A stretch of DNA of 64,000 bases. Source: DASWED01 sp036394995. GTDB taxonomy: Bacteria; Actinomycetota; UBA4738; JACQTL01. This document shows, piece after piece, positions 41,566-51,060 of this stretch (positions are counted from its first letter, which is position 1; each line of letters begins with the position of its first letter). Made by a program: the position numbers and the translations under genes. The stretch lies in assembly GCA_036394995.1 (NCBI GenBank), contig DASWED010000114.1:62001-126000 (forward strand), written 5' to 3'. The notes under the pieces are model-generated. The model was given only the letters and a program-made list of their open reading frames with translations. It was not told the DNA's origin and did no database searches.

Positions 41566-44500
41566 GCCCCGGCCTCCGACGGGACGGCCCGGCTCGCGGC
41601 CACCGCCCCGGCGCGCTCGAGCCACGGACGCGCCTTCAGCCGCTCGAAGATCTCGACTGCCTCGAGGAGGAACGGTTCCGCATCCAGCTCGCCGGCGGCG
41701 CCGTGGAGCCATTCCGCGTGCTGGAGCAGCGTGACCGCCAGCCAGAACGGCATGCCCAGCTCACGGAACAGGCCGGCCCCGGCCTTGAACCCGGGCTCGA
41801 CGCGATCGGTCTCCACCCGGGCCGCGGCGACCAGCCCGGACAGCCTCGACCACTGTGCCCGGACCGCCGGAGCGACGTGGCCCGGCGGGAGAGCTCCGAC
41901 GTCGGCCAGGCTCTGCGTGGCCCGCTCGACATCCCCGAGGGCGAGCGCGGACTCAGTCTCGACGGCGAGCACCTGGCTCATCCACTGGCTCGTGGCAGTG
42001 AGACCGGTGGCCTTCGCCTCCGCCGCCTCGGCGAGCGCCTCGTCCGGGTGACCTCGGGCCTGCTCCATCACGGCGCTCATGGCGTGGTACAGGCCCCTCG
42101 CCTGCACGTCCCCGGATTCGCGGGCCGCTTCGAACGCGTCGAGGACGACGTCCGCCTGATCGTGCTCGCCTCGCTGGGAGTGGACGAACGCTGTCGGGAT
42201 CAGCTCGACGTACACGGTCGAGAGTGCGGCCAGGTCGGACGACTGCCGGGCCTCGGCGAACACCTCCAGGGCCTCATCCCACCTCCCCAGCTCGATCAGG
42301 GGGCCGATCGCCCCCACCCGCATGGTGAGCTCGTAGAGGCGGTGGCCGTACCGTCGGGCGAGCTCCACGGAACCGCCGATCGCCTCCATCTCCTCCTCGA
42401 ACCGGCTCCATCGCTCGAGATATGCCCCCATGTTCCGGTAGGCGCGGAGCGCGGTCTGGGGGAGGTCGTTGTCGAGGGCCACCTGGAGGCCGTGCTGGAG
42501 GAGGATCCTGGCCTCCTCCGGGCGGCCCCGGGTCGACAGGATCAGCGACTTCGTGGTGAGACCCTGGGCCAGCACCTCGGGGAGCAGGAGGGCCTCGGCG
42601 GCGTCCAGGGCCTGTTCGATCCGTTCCGCCGCATCGTCGAGGCGGCCGGCGAAGAACAGCACCCGCCCCAGCTGGGCCGTGAGCATGGCCGTGTCCTCGT
42701 CCAGGTCCTCACCGGCCAGGGCGCCGAAGGCCCGCTCCATGCGCTCGACGGCCACGTCCAGCCTCCCCTCGGCGAAGTCCACCTCGCCCAGCCTGGCGGC
42801 GGCGCGCGCGGCCGCGTGGGCGTGCCCGGCGTCCCCGAACCCGGCGATCGCGGCCCCGAGGAGCCGGCGGGCCTCGTCGACGTGACCGGCCCGCCACGCC
42901 ATCATGCCGGCCCGCTCCAGCAGGGCGGCCACCTCGGCCGGGTCCCCGGTGAGCTCCGCGGCCTGCTCGAAATAGCGCTGGGCTTCCTCGCCCGCCGCCA
43001 GCGAGGCCGCCCGCTCGCCCGCGCGGACCAGTGTCGCACGGGCCAGGTCCCGGATGGCCTCCGCGTCGTCAGCTTCGGTTGCGGCCCGGTAGGCCTCCAG
43101 GTAGTGGGACGCGAGGACCTCCGCGATCTCGTCCTCCTCGCCGACCCACGCCGTCCGCAGGTGCTCGGCGGCCGCCAGGTGCCGGGCCTTCCGGTCCCGC
43201 TTCGACAGGGTCTCGTGGGCGACGGTCCGGACCAGGTCCTGGAGGAACCCGTACTGGCCGCGTTCGGGAGACCGGGGGTCGGCCTGGATGCTCAGGATCT
43301 CCTTGCGGACCAGCGAGCCCAGGACGGGGTCGAGCTCGTCCTCGGTCATGCCGGACAGGGCGGAGAGCGCGGGCTTCATGGAGGTCTTGCCCAGGACCGC
43401 GGCGTCCTGGACCACCCGGCGCTCGTCCGCGGTGAGGCCGTCCAGCCGGGCGGCGATCAGCGCGTGCAGCGTCTCGGGAACCTCCAGCGCATCCACGGGG
43501 CCGGCGGGGCGGTACTCGTTCCCCTCCCGGACCAGCAGCCCCCGGTCGAGGAGCATCCGCACGGTCTCCACCGCGTACAGCGGCACGCCCTCCGCCCGGG
43601 CCAGGATGCGCTCGGTGAGCTCCGGTGGCAGGCCCGGCACCAGGCCGGACAGCAGCTGCTCCATGGCCTGTGGCGACAGCGATTCCAGGAACAACGAGGT
43701 GAAGCTCCGCTTGCCGGCGCCCCACGTGGGATGGCGGTCGGCCAGCTCGGGGCGGGCCAGCGTCATCACGAACAGCGGATGGTTCCTCGACCATTCCAGG
43801 AGGTACTCGACGAACTCCAGCAGCGAGGCGTCGGCCCACTGCATGTCCTCGAACACGAGGATCGTGGGGTAGGTCTCGGTCAGCCGTTCGAAGAACAGCC
43901 GCCACGCGCCGAACAGGTCCTCGCGGTCCCGGGTGGTTCGCTCCTCCAGGCCCAGGAGGTGCGCCAGGCGGGGTTCGACCCACTTGCGCTCCTCTGGGTC
44001 CGGGAGATGCTGCTCGACGCTCGCGTGCAGCTTCTGCAACGCCGACGATGGGTCCTCCGCCTCGACGATGCCGGCCCGCATCCGGACCATCTCGGCGAGC
44101 GCCCAGTACGTGACCCCTTCGCCGTAGGACAGGCACCGGCCGCGGTGCCAGAACATGGTGTCCGACAGGCCGTCGACGTACTTGAAGAACTCCCAGGCCA
44201 GTCGGGACTTCCCGATGCCGCCGATGCCGACCACGGAGACCAGGGAGGCCGTGCGCTGTTCCGCGGACGCGTGGAACAGGTCCTTCACCAGGCGGAGCTC
44301 GCGGTCCCGCCCGACGAACGGCGGCTCGAGGCCCGCGGACTTCAGCGCGCCGCCCCGGCCGCCGATCACGCGAACTGCCCGCCACAGCCCGACGGGCTCC
44401 GCCTTGCCCTTCAGCTCGTGCGTCCCGGCGTCCTCGTACACGATGGCGGCCTCGGTGGCACGCCGGGTCGCGTCGCCGACGTACACGGCGCCCGGCGATG

Positions 44501-45104
44501 CGGCGGACTGGATGCGGGATGCCGTGTTCACCATGTCGCCGGCCACCATGCCCTGGCCCTCGGCCCCCAGCGTCACCGCGGCCTCTCCGGTCAGGACCCC
44601 GGCCCGGGCCCGGAGTTCCGGGATCCCGTTCGCCTCGCCCAGCGCGGCCACGGCATCGACCAGGTCGAGCGCCGTCCGCACGGCCCGCTCCACGTCGTCC
44701 TCCCGCGCGACGGGTGTGCCCCACACGGCCATCACGGCGTCGCCGATGAACTTCTCGATCGAGCCTCCGTACAGGCTCACCAGCCGGCTGCACGTCTCGA
44801 AATAGCCGGACAGCAGTTCGCGGACCTCCTCTGCGTCGCGCGACTCCGAGTGGGTGGTGAACCCCACGAGGTCCGCGAACAGAACCGTGACCAGGCGCCG
44901 CTCGGCCGAGGGAACGGTGAGGCCGGCCGCGGCCGAGGTCGGCCGCAGGCCTTCTGCGAGGGTCGCCCCGCAGTCGCCGCAGAAGCGGTCGGCAGGGTCG
45001 TTGGCGGCGCCGCACGTCGGGCAGACGAGCGCCAGCGCTGAACCGCACGCCGAGCAGAACTTCCGCCCCTCGCGATTCTCGGTCCCGCACGATCCGCAGA
45101 CCAC
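41562..45104 (-). CDS. Zinc-ribbon / class III cyclase / ATPase / TPR-like regulator (copy 2)
   Basis: 1,180 residues, the same domain order as the downstream copy: two zinc ribbons (VCGSCGTEN, FCSACG, VCPTCG, FCGDCG), cyclase with Asp78 in VLFADLVGFT and the second aspartate in KFIGDAVMAVWG, Asn/Arg in DMVNTASRIQ, ATPase with GIGGIGKSRL and FEDMQWAD, then TPR-like repeats. The cyclase and ATPase parts are very similar between copies, while the TPR parts differ more, which suggests they bind different partners or signals. The start is GTG 45104, seven bases after GGAGG; GTG 45107 is in frame. This is the promoter-proximal gene of the pair. Confidence 0.85.
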   Translation of the reverse strand: MVCGSCGTENREGRKFCSACGSALALVCPTCGAANDPADRFCGDCGATLAEGLRPTSAAAGLTVPSAERRLVTVLFADLVGFTTHSESRDAEEVRELLSGYFETCSRLVSLYGGSIEKFIGDAVMAVWGTPVAREDDVERAVRTALDLVDAVAALGEANGIPELRARAGVLTGEAAVTLGAEGQGMVAGDMVNTASRIQSAASPGAVYVGDATRRATEAAIVYEDAGTHELKGKAEPVGLWRAVRVIGGRGGALKSAGLEPPFVGRDRELRLVKDLFHASAEQRTASLVSVVGIGGIGKSRLAWEFFKYVDGLSDTMFWHRGRCLSYGEGVTYWALAEMVRMRAGIVEAEDPSSALQKLHASVEQHLPDPEERKWVEPRLAHLLGLEERTTRDREDLFGAWRLFFERLTETYPTILVFEDMQWADASLLEFVEYLLEWSRNHPLFVMTLARPELADRHPTWGAGKRSFTSLFLESLSPQAMEQLLSGLVPGLPPELTERILARAEGVPLYAVETVRMLLDRGLLVREGNEYRPAGPVDALEVPETLHALIAARLDGLTADERRVVQDAAVLGKTSMKPALSALSGMTEDELDPVLGSLVRKEILSIQADPRSPERGQYGFLQDLVRTVAHETLSKRDRKARHLAAAEHLRTAWVGEEDEIAEVLASHYLEAYRAATEADDAEAIRDLARATLVRAGERAASLAAGEEAQRYFEQAAELTGDPAEVAALLERAGMMAWRAGHVDEARRLLGAAIAGFGDAGHAHAAARAAARLGEVDFAEGRLDVAVERMERAFGALAGEDLDEDTAMLTAQLGRVLFFAGRLDDAAERIEQALDAAEALLLPEVLAQGLTTKSLILSTRGRPEEARILLQHGLQVALDNDLPQTALRAYRNMGAYLERWSRFEEEMEAIGGSVELARRYGHRLYELTMRVGAIGPLIELGRWDEALEVFAEARQSSDLAALSTVYVELIPTAFVHSQRGEHDQADVVLDAFEAARESGDVQARGLYHAMSAVMEQARGHPDEALAEAAEAKATGLTATSQWMSQVLAVETESALALGDVERATQSLADVGALPPGHVAPAVRAQWSRLSGLVAAARVETDRVEPGFKAGAGLFRELGMPFWLAVTLLQHAEWLHGAAGELDAEPFLLEAVEIFERLKARPWLERAGAVAASRAVPSEAGA

Positions 45105-45122
45105 CACGCCTCCTCCCGCGCC

Positions 45123-45140
45123 CCCTGTGCCGCCACAGGG
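45123..45140. promoter_or_regulatory. Perfect inverted repeat over the cyclase-operon -10 box
   Basis: CCCTGTG and CACAGGG, seven base pairs with a four-base centre, overlap the -10 box and likely start point of the cyclase pair. It could be a repressor site or, if transcribed, a leader hairpin ending a few bases before the ribosome site. Confidence 0.45.
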
Positions 45141-45165
45141 TACGCAGCGGAGCGGGCCCGGACAA
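45137..45165 (-). promoter_or_regulatory. Promoter of the cyclase twin operon (TTGTCC-N17-TACCCT)
   Basis: Read on the minus strand, TTGTCC (45165-45160) and TACCCT (45142-45137) are 17 bases apart, the housekeeping spacing. The -10 box lies 32 bases before GTG 45104. It lies within the 128-base gap behind pmbA. Confidence 0.5.
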
Positions 45166-45232
45166 TCCCCTTCGCCCTCCATGGGCGCGCGACGAACACC
45201 AAGGAGCAGTGCGCTGCCGGTCCGGCCGGGGC

Positions 45233-46585
45233 TCAGTGATCGCTGCGGCCGGTGAAGTGGAAGCTCGACAGCTTGAGGGCGGGGACCACGGACGCGGAGA
45301 AGAAGAACTCGCTCACCATCTCGGTGTCCCGGCCGACCAGCTCGGTCCCGCTCAGCGCCTCCAGGATCGACTGCGTGAACCGGAGGTTCTTGACCGGGTA
45401 CGCGATCTCCCCGTCCTGGATGAGCCAGGTGCCGTCGCGGGTCATGCCGGTGATCACGGACTGGGTGGGGTGGACCACGTTCGAATAGTGGAACCTGGTC
45501 ACCAGCAGGCCCCGCTTCGTGGAGGCCACCATCTCCTCCGCGGATGCGCCGCCCGGCGCCATCACCAGGTTCAGGGGGAAGGGCCCCTCCGGGTTGGGGG
45601 CGGGCAGGGCGTGGCCGGTGGAATCCCGGCCCACCTGCTTGCCGGTGCGGCGGTCGTACACGCCTCCCGAGAACACCCCGTCGCGGATGAGGTCCACGTG
45701 CTGCCTGGGCGTTCCCTCGAAGTCGAACGGGGCCCCCGGCATGCCCGGGGTGAACGCGTCGTCGGCGATCGAGATCGAGGGCGCCACCACCTGCTCGCCC
45801 TCCCTCCCGGTCAGGCAGGAGCGGCCCTCGGCCAGGGCCCGGCCTCCGAACCCCAGGTAGGCCAGGAACGCCACCAGGGTGGCGACCGCCGTCGGCTCCA
45901 GGACCACCTCGTACCGGCCGGGTTCCAGGTCGCGGGGGGCCTGGGAGCCCTCCGCCTTGTGCGCCGCCCGCTCCCCGATGGCCTCGAGGTCCAGCCCGCC
46001 GGCCGACATCGACCACGCCTCGACGTACCCGGCCCCGCCGTCGCCCCCGCTGACCAGCGTGGTGACGCTGGCCTGCGTGGTGGGGGCGTAGCAGAACTGC
46101 CCCTCGGAGTTCAGCACGGCCACCTCCGAAGCGCCGGTCTCGTAGGACCCCGCCGCGGCGAAGCCGTCGGCGCAGCGGCTCACGATGGTGGCGACGCCCT
46201 CGGCGCGGTCGTCGGGGGTCACCGCGGCCGTGGGCTCGTCGAACGCGTCCTTGGCGGGAGCCTCCGCCCGCGAGGCCAGCCCGGGGAACATGGGGTCCGG
46301 CGCGGACACCAGGGCCATCTCCTTCGCGTTCGCCGCCGCGTGCGCCGCGCCCTCCGGCGTGAGCTCGTTGGTCGAGGCCACGGCCACCCGCCCGCCGGTC
46401 ACGACGCGGATCCGCAGGCCGGTGTCCTCGCGCCACGTGCTCTGGTGGATGGCCGACTCCGCGAATCGGGTGAGTCCGCCCCATTCGTGGAACAGCAGGA
46501 CCTCCACGCCGTCCACGCCGGCCACCTCGAGGGCGGCCTCCATGACCTCCCGGGCCCGGCCCTCGCCGATCAGCTCCGACGCCAC
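45233..46585 (-). CDS. PmbA/TldE-family protein
   Basis: 450 residues of the TldD/PmbA family without the metal-binding HExxxH motif, which marks it as the PmbA (TldE) partner. Typical sequences are WREDTGLRIRVVTGGRVAVAS, YVEAWSMSAGGLDLEAIGERAA and DSTGHALPAPNP near the C-terminal half. PmbA and TldD form a heterodimeric protease that trims peptides such as ribosomally made natural products or unfolded segments. GTG 46585 lies one base after the tldD stop, so the two are coupled. Confidence 0.9.
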   Translation of the reverse strand: MASELIGEGRAREVMEAALEVAGVDGVEVLLFHEWGGLTRFAESAIHQSTWREDTGLRIRVVTGGRVAVASTNELTPEGAAHAAANAKEMALVSAPDPMFPGLASRAEAPAKDAFDEPTAAVTPDDRAEGVATIVSRCADGFAAAGSYETGASEVAVLNSEGQFCYAPTTQASVTTLVSGGDGGAGYVEAWSMSAGGLDLEAIGERAAHKAEGSQAPRDLEPGRYEVVLEPTAVATLVAFLAYLGFGGRALAEGRSCLTGREGEQVVAPSISIADDAFTPGMPGAPFDFEGTPRQHVDLIRDGVFSGGVYDRRTGKQVGRDSTGHALPAPNPEGPFPLNLVMAPGGASAEEMVASTKRGLLVTRFHYSNVVHPTQSVITGMTRDGTWLIQDGEIAYPVKNLRFTQSILEALSGTELVGRDTEMVSEFFFSASVVPALKLSSFHFTGRSDH

Positions 46586-46586
46586 G

Positions 46587-48026
46587 TCAGCGCACCCCGA
46601 CCTGGACGCCCCGGAACCGGGCCGGGGCCGTGCCGTGGCCGACCCGCGCGGTCTGGCCGGGCTGGCCCTTCCCGCAGTTCGGGGTCCCCCACAGCACCCA
46701 CTCCTCCCGCCCGCACACCGCGTCGCACGAGCCCCAGAACTCCGTGGTGATGCCGGTGTAGTTCGGGTTCCGGTACATCTCGGTCCGCTTGCCGTCCTTG
46801 ATCCGCCAGGCGATCTCGCACCCGAACTGGAAGTTCACCCGCTTGTCGTCGATCGACCACGACTGGTTCGTGGCCATGAAGATGCCGTCGCTCGTGTCCC
46901 CGATGAGCTCCTCCAGCGTGCCCTCGCCGGGTTCCAGGTTGATGTTCGTCATGCGGATCAGCGGCAGGTGCTGCCAGCCGTCGGCCCGCATGGTTCCGTT
47001 GGACCGCTCGCCGAGCATCGCCGCGGTCTCGCGGGAGGAGATGAAGTCCTGGAACACGCCGTCCACGACGATCGGGACGCGCTGTGCCGGCACGCCCTCG
47101 TCGTCGAACGCGAACGTCCCCAGGCCGCCCGGCATGGTGGCGTCCGCCGTGATCGAGACGCGACCGCTGCCGTAGCGGAGCGACCCCCGATCGGACGGCG
47201 TCAGGAACGAGGTCCCGGCGAAGGCCTCCTCCATGCGCAGGACCCGGTCGAGCTCCACCGGGTGGCCCACGGACTCGTGCACCTGGAGGGCGGCCTGGCC
47301 GGAGTCCACGATCAGCGTGGTCACCTCGCTCGGGCAGTCCTTCGCCTTCAGCAGCGCGGCGGCCTCCGAGCCGATGCGTTCTGCCTCCTCCACCAGGGAC
47401 AGGCGGGGGATGTGCTCCCACCCCGCCGCCGTGATGTGGCCCCGGAACGAGTTCGGGAACGACCGGCGCTGCATCTCGCCGTCGCCGATCGCGGTGGCCT
47501 CGATGCCCCCGCCGGAATGGGTCACGGTCTGGTCGATGAGCGCACCCTCGGACGAGGCGAACACCGAGTGCCGCCGGAAGAAGTCGAGCGAGGCCTCGCC
47601 GAATGTCACCCCGGGGACCTCCTGCATCCGGCGCGACGCCTCCATGAGCATCGCGACCTTCTCCTCCAGCTCCACGGCGAACGGGTCGACCTGGACCGCG
47701 CTCGACCACGTGGCCACCACCGGCTCCACCTCGGCCAGCCGGATCGGGTCGCGGGGGAGGCGCGACGCCGCCCGCGCGATGTCCACGGCGAGCCGGGCGG
47801 TTCGTTCGACCTCCTGGGGATCCGTGCGCGCGGTCGCCGCGAACCCCAGGTAGCCGCCCGCCAGGACGCGGATGCCGATCCCCGTGGACCGGCCGCGATC
47901 GAGGCCCTCCATCTCCTGGTTCTTCACGGTGAGCGATTCGGTGTCCTCGGCCACCCACCGCGCGTCGGCGTAGTCGGCCCCCGCCGTGACCGCGGCGGCC
48001 ACCGCCTCCCGGACGATCTCCTGCAC
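46587..48026 (-). CDS. tldD: TldD-family metalloprotease
   Basis: 479 residues. The zinc site is VHESVGHPVELD (His250, Glu251, His255), the HExxxH motif of TldD, and the C-terminal GITTEFWGSCDAV holds the third-ligand cysteine. Upstream is the N-terminal helix domain. The heterodimer with PmbA threads peptides into a closed chamber. GTG 48026 has GGGAGG eight bases upstream. tldD is the first gene of the pair; no RiPP precursor or maturation gene is in view, so the target peptide is not evident. Confidence 0.9.
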   Translation of the reverse strand: MQEIVREAVAAAVTAGADYADARWVAEDTESLTVKNQEMEGLDRGRSTGIGIRVLAGGYLGFAATARTDPQEVERTARLAVDIARAASRLPRDPIRLAEVEPVVATWSSAVQVDPFAVELEEKVAMLMEASRRMQEVPGVTFGEASLDFFRRHSVFASSEGALIDQTVTHSGGGIEATAIGDGEMQRRSFPNSFRGHITAAGWEHIPRLSLVEEAERIGSEAAALLKAKDCPSEVTTLIVDSGQAALQVHESVGHPVELDRVLRMEEAFAGTSFLTPSDRGSLRYGSGRVSITADATMPGGLGTFAFDDEGVPAQRVPIVVDGVFQDFISSRETAAMLGERSNGTMRADGWQHLPLIRMTNINLEPGEGTLEELIGDTSDGIFMATNQSWSIDDKRVNFQFGCEIAWRIKDGKRTEMYRNPNYTGITTEFWGSCDAVCGREEWVLWGTPNCGKGQPGQTARVGHGTAPARFRGVQVGVR

Positions 48027-48112
48027 CCGCGAACCTCCCGATCGGGTACGTTGTGCGGCCCCCCGCCGCGAGGCCGAAGCCTAGCGCACGGCGCCCACAC
48101 CGGTCGCCCCGC

Positions 48113-48118
48113 TATGCT
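48113..48118 (+). promoter_or_regulatory. TATGCT -10 box, leaderless LLM message
   Basis: The TANNNT box ends eight bases before ATG 48127, with no ribosome site. It lies in the divergent region with tldD. Confidence 0.45.
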
Positions 48119-48126
48119 GGCCGGCC

Positions 48127-49155
48127 ATGAAGCTCGCTCTGCACATGGGGTACTGGGGCTCGCAGCCGATCGACGTGATGCCGCTGGTCGAGGAGGCCGA
48201 GCGGCTGGGGTTCGACTCGATCTGGAGCGCGGAGGCCTACGGGTCGGACGCCGTGTCCTGGCTGGCGTGGGTGGCCTCCCGGACGTCGCGGCTCGAGTTC
48301 GGGACGGCCATCATGCAGATCCCTGGCCGGACCCCCGCGGCCACCGCCATGACCGCGATCACGCTGGACCACCTGTCCGGTGGGCGGTTCCGGCTGGGAG
48401 TGGGCATGAGCGGACCACAGGTGGTGGAGGGGTGGCACGGCTCGCCCTACGGCAAGCCCCTGGCCCGAACCCGCGAGTATGTCGAGATCATCCGGGCCAT
48501 CCTCCGGCGGGACAAGCCGGTGGAGTTCCACGGCGAGTACTACACCATCCCCGCGGCGGAGGGGCCGGGGACCACCGGCCTGGGGAAGCCCCTGAAGACG
48601 ATCGTGCATCCCCTGCGGCCGGACCTCCCCATCTACCTCGCTGCGATCGGGCCGAAGAACGTGGCGCTGGCGGGAGAGATCGCCGACGGCTGGATCCCCA
48701 CGTTCTACTCGCCGTCACGCGCCGCGATGTTCCGTGAGTGGCTGGATGAGGGCTTCGCCCGCGCCGGTCGAACGGCCGAGGGGTTCGACATCGCCCCGAT
48801 GGTGCCGGTGTTCGTGGGCGACGACGTCCAGCAGTGCCGGGACCTGGTGAAGCCGTTCCTGGCCCTGTACATCGGTGGGATGGGCGCGCGGGGCCGGAAC
48901 TTCTACAACTCGCTGGCCCAGCGGTACGGGTACGAGGACGCCGCCTCGACCATCCAGGACCTCTACCTGGACGGCCGCAAGGGCGATGCCGCCGCCGCAG
49001 TCCCCGACGAGCTGGTCGACGAGGTCTCGCTGGTCGGCCCCCCCGAGCGCATCGCCGAGCGCCTCCCGGCCTGGCGCGAGGCCGGCATCTCCACGCTGAT
49101 CGCCACCACGCTGCAGTTCGACGCCCTGCGGGCGCTCGCCGCCGCGAACGAATGA
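48127..49155 (+). CDS. LLM-class (F420-dependent type) oxidoreductase
   Basis: 342 residues, a luciferase-like barrel: MKLALHMGYWG, EEAERLGFDSIWSAEAYGSD, LEFGTAIMQIPGRTPA, TLDHLSGGRFRLGVGMSGPQ and DLPIYLAAIGPKNVALAGE. This resembles F420-dependent N5,N10-methylene-H4MPT-reductase-like members that actinobacteria hold in large numbers. A role in F420-dependent reduction of an unknown substrate is the best reading. It is divergent from tldD and convergent with a short remnant and the ABC gene. Confidence 0.85.
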   Translation: MKLALHMGYWGSQPIDVMPLVEEAERLGFDSIWSAEAYGSDAVSWLAWVASRTSRLEFGTAIMQIPGRTPAATAMTAITLDHLSGGRFRLGVGMSGPQVVEGWHGSPYGKPLARTREYVEIIRAILRRDKPVEFHGEYYTIPAAEGPGTTGLGKPLKTIVHPLRPDLPIYLAAIGPKNVALAGEIADGWIPTFYSPSRAAMFREWLDEGFARAGRTAEGFDIAPMVPVFVGDDVQQCRDLVKPFLALYIGGMGARGRNFYNSLAQRYGYEDAASTIQDLYLDGRKGDAAAAVPDELVDEVSLVGPPERIAERLPAWREAGISTLIATTLQFDALRALAAANE

Positions 49156-49159
49156 CTCG

Positions 49160-49297
49160 CTAGTGGTGGGCCCTCGCCTCCCGGGCCAGGATCCGCTGGG
49201 CCTCCCGATCCCGCCAGTCGGGCGAGAACACCTCGCCCTCGGCGACAGGCCCGGACGACCACCAACCGGAGGGACCTTCGGCGTTTGCGGGGGCCAC
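49160..49297 (-). pseudogene. Short gene remnant or micro-protein
   Basis: A minus-strand frame reads 45 residues from GTG 49297: it contains PSGWWSSGPVAEGEVFSPDW and REAQRILAREARAHH before the stop, and the open frame continues about a dozen codons further upstream without an ATG. The composition looks protein-like (two tryptophans, a basic C-terminal helix) but I recognise no family and no ribosome site. It is either the 3' end of a lost gene or a true small protein. Confidence 0.3.
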
Positions 49298-49339
49298 GTT
49301 CGAGATGGGAGCCCACTTGGACCGTCGGACCCCGCTGAA

Positions 49340-51019
49340 TCAACGGGTACGGCGGCGGCACGTCGCGGCGAGGGCCGCCCACGCCGCGGCCATCAGGACC
49401 ACGAAGAAGATCCCGAGGTAGAGCCAGTACGTCGCCGTGGCGTGGGTGCCGGCGTTGCCGTAGGACTGGAGCAGCGGCGGGCCGAGGAGCGAGTGGCCGT
49501 GCGCGAGCAGTCCGCGCACGCCGAGCTGGTGGCCGATGGCCTCGAACGCCCACCGGACGGGGATCACCGCGCTGATCGCCGCACCGGCCCCGGCCATGAC
49601 GTGGACGGGCAGGATCGCGCCCGAGAACAGGACCGCCGGGAAGCACAGCAGGGGGAGCGCCAGCGTCGCCTGTGACGGGTTGTTCACGACGGCCGACGTG
49701 AGCAGCCCCAGCGCCAGGGCGACCGCGGCGTCCAGCCCCAGGCTGACCCCCAGCCCCGCGTAGGTGCCGATCCCGGCGGGGGGCAGGCGGTCCAGCGCCC
49801 GGAGCACTGCCAGCATCACCACTACCACAACCACCAGGAACGGCAGCAGGACGGTCACCTTCGACATCAGGTACGGCAGGAGGCGGAGGCCCACGTGGTG
49901 CTCGCGCCGGAGGATGGCCCGTTCGGTGACGATCTGGAGGAGGCCGTACGTGAGGCCGAAGAAGAACGCTCCGAACGTGATCCAGAACAGGATCATGGTG
50001 ATCGCGGTGGGGCTGGGGTTGGCGAAGTCGAAGGCCCCGGGGCGGAACAGGATCGCGAACAAGGCGACGACCAGGACCGGCGACCCCAGGAGGATGGCGA
50101 GCGTCAGGGGGTTTCGGGCGAGCGTCTCGAAGGTGCGCCGAGTCGACACCCACCACTGGCGCAGATGGTCCGGCCGGGCTTTGCCCCCCCGGGACGGCTC
50201 GCGCGGGACTCCCGCAGATGGCTCCGGGGCGGCCGCAGGGAGCGTGGGCCTCGCGAACCGCCCGGGGTCCTCCTCGGCGAGCCGCTCGTAGATCCGTTCG
50301 ACTCGATCGACCCCGAAGAACTCGAGCGCCTCGGGCAACGAGCCCGCGAACGCCAGGACACCGCCCCGGGCCAGGAACAGGACCCGGTCGCACGGTGCGA
50401 GGTCCTGGACCGAATGGGTGGTGAACATCACCGTCGCGCCCTCGTCCGCCAGGCGACGGAGCACCCGGAGCAGCTCCGCGTCGGTGGCCGGGTCCAGGCC
50501 GGACGTTGGCTCGTCGAGGAAGAACACCCGGGGCCTGGTCAGCAGCTCCACGGCGATGCTGGCCCGTTTGCGCTGGCCCCCGCTGAGGGACCCGACCCGG
50601 ACGGACGACCGTGCCTCGAGGTCCAGCGTGCGGAGCGCGCCGCGGACGGCGCCGGCGATCTCGCCACCCGGCGTCCCGCGCGGGAGGCGCAGCTCCGCGG
50701 CGTACCGGAGGGTCCGCTCCAGGGGCAGCTCCAGGTGGATGATGTCGTCCTGGGGCACGTACCCGAGGACGGTTCGGAACGCCGATGCGTCCATGCCGTC
50801 GAACCGGACGCTCCCGCTCTCGGCCGGCCGAACGGCCGCAAGTGTCTCCAGCAGCGTGGTCTTCCCCGCGCCGCTTCCCCCGACGATCGCCACGAGCTCC
50901 CCGGGCCGGACCGTGAAGGAGACGCCGTCGAGCACGATGATCCCGCCCCGGACGGTGACCCGCAGCCCCTCGGCGTCGATCCGGACGCCATGGGTCTCCC
51001 GAGCCCCGGGGCCCAGCAT
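49340..51019 (-). CDS. ABCG/White-type ABC transporter (ATPase fused to ABC2 membrane domain)
   Basis: 559 residues. The N-terminal ATPase has Walker A GGSGAGKTTLLE, the LSGGQRKR signature and Walker B VFFLDEPTSGLDP, followed by a Pro-rich linker (about 250-290) and an ABC2 membrane domain with about six helices (ITFGAFFFGLTYGLLQIV, ALPLLCFPAVLFSGAILP). Half-transporters of this order dimerise and mostly export lipids, dyes or small molecules. ATG 51019 is the nearest start; a GGGAGG site lies 13 bases upstream, which is far. The gene follows two amine oxidase genes by 41 bases in one transcription unit. Confidence 0.85.
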   Translation of the reverse strand: MLGPGARETHGVRIDAEGLRVTVRGGIIVLDGVSFTVRPGELVAIVGGSGAGKTTLLETLAAVRPAESGSVRFDGMDASAFRTVLGYVPQDDIIHLELPLERTLRYAAELRLPRGTPGGEIAGAVRGALRTLDLEARSSVRVGSLSGGQRKRASIAVELLTRPRVFFLDEPTSGLDPATDAELLRVLRRLADEGATVMFTTHSVQDLAPCDRVLFLARGGVLAFAGSLPEALEFFGVDRVERIYERLAEEDPGRFARPTLPAAAPEPSAGVPREPSRGGKARPDHLRQWWVSTRRTFETLARNPLTLAILLGSPVLVVALFAILFRPGAFDFANPSPTAITMILFWITFGAFFFGLTYGLLQIVTERAILRREHHVGLRLLPYLMSKVTVLLPFLVVVVVVMLAVLRALDRLPPAGIGTYAGLGVSLGLDAAVALALGLLTSAVVNNPSQATLALPLLCFPAVLFSGAILPVHVMAGAGAAISAVIPVRWAFEAIGHQLGVRGLLAHGHSLLGPPLLQSYGNAGTHATATYWLYLGIFFVVLMAAAWAALAATCRRRTR

Positions 51020-51060
51020 CTCGGTCTCGGAGCCTCCCTGGGACCCGTTCTCGTCCGAGC

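Noticed and set aside
38017..45104. The cyclase twins as an assembly duplication
   Set aside because: The copies differ throughout, most in the TPR parts, and have distinct starts and zinc-ribbon sequences, so this is an old real duplication.
45233..48026. TldD/PmbA as part of a RiPP (peptide natural product) cluster
   Set aside because: No precursor, YcaO, radical SAM or dehydratase gene is nearby; the pair is widespread as housekeeping protease.
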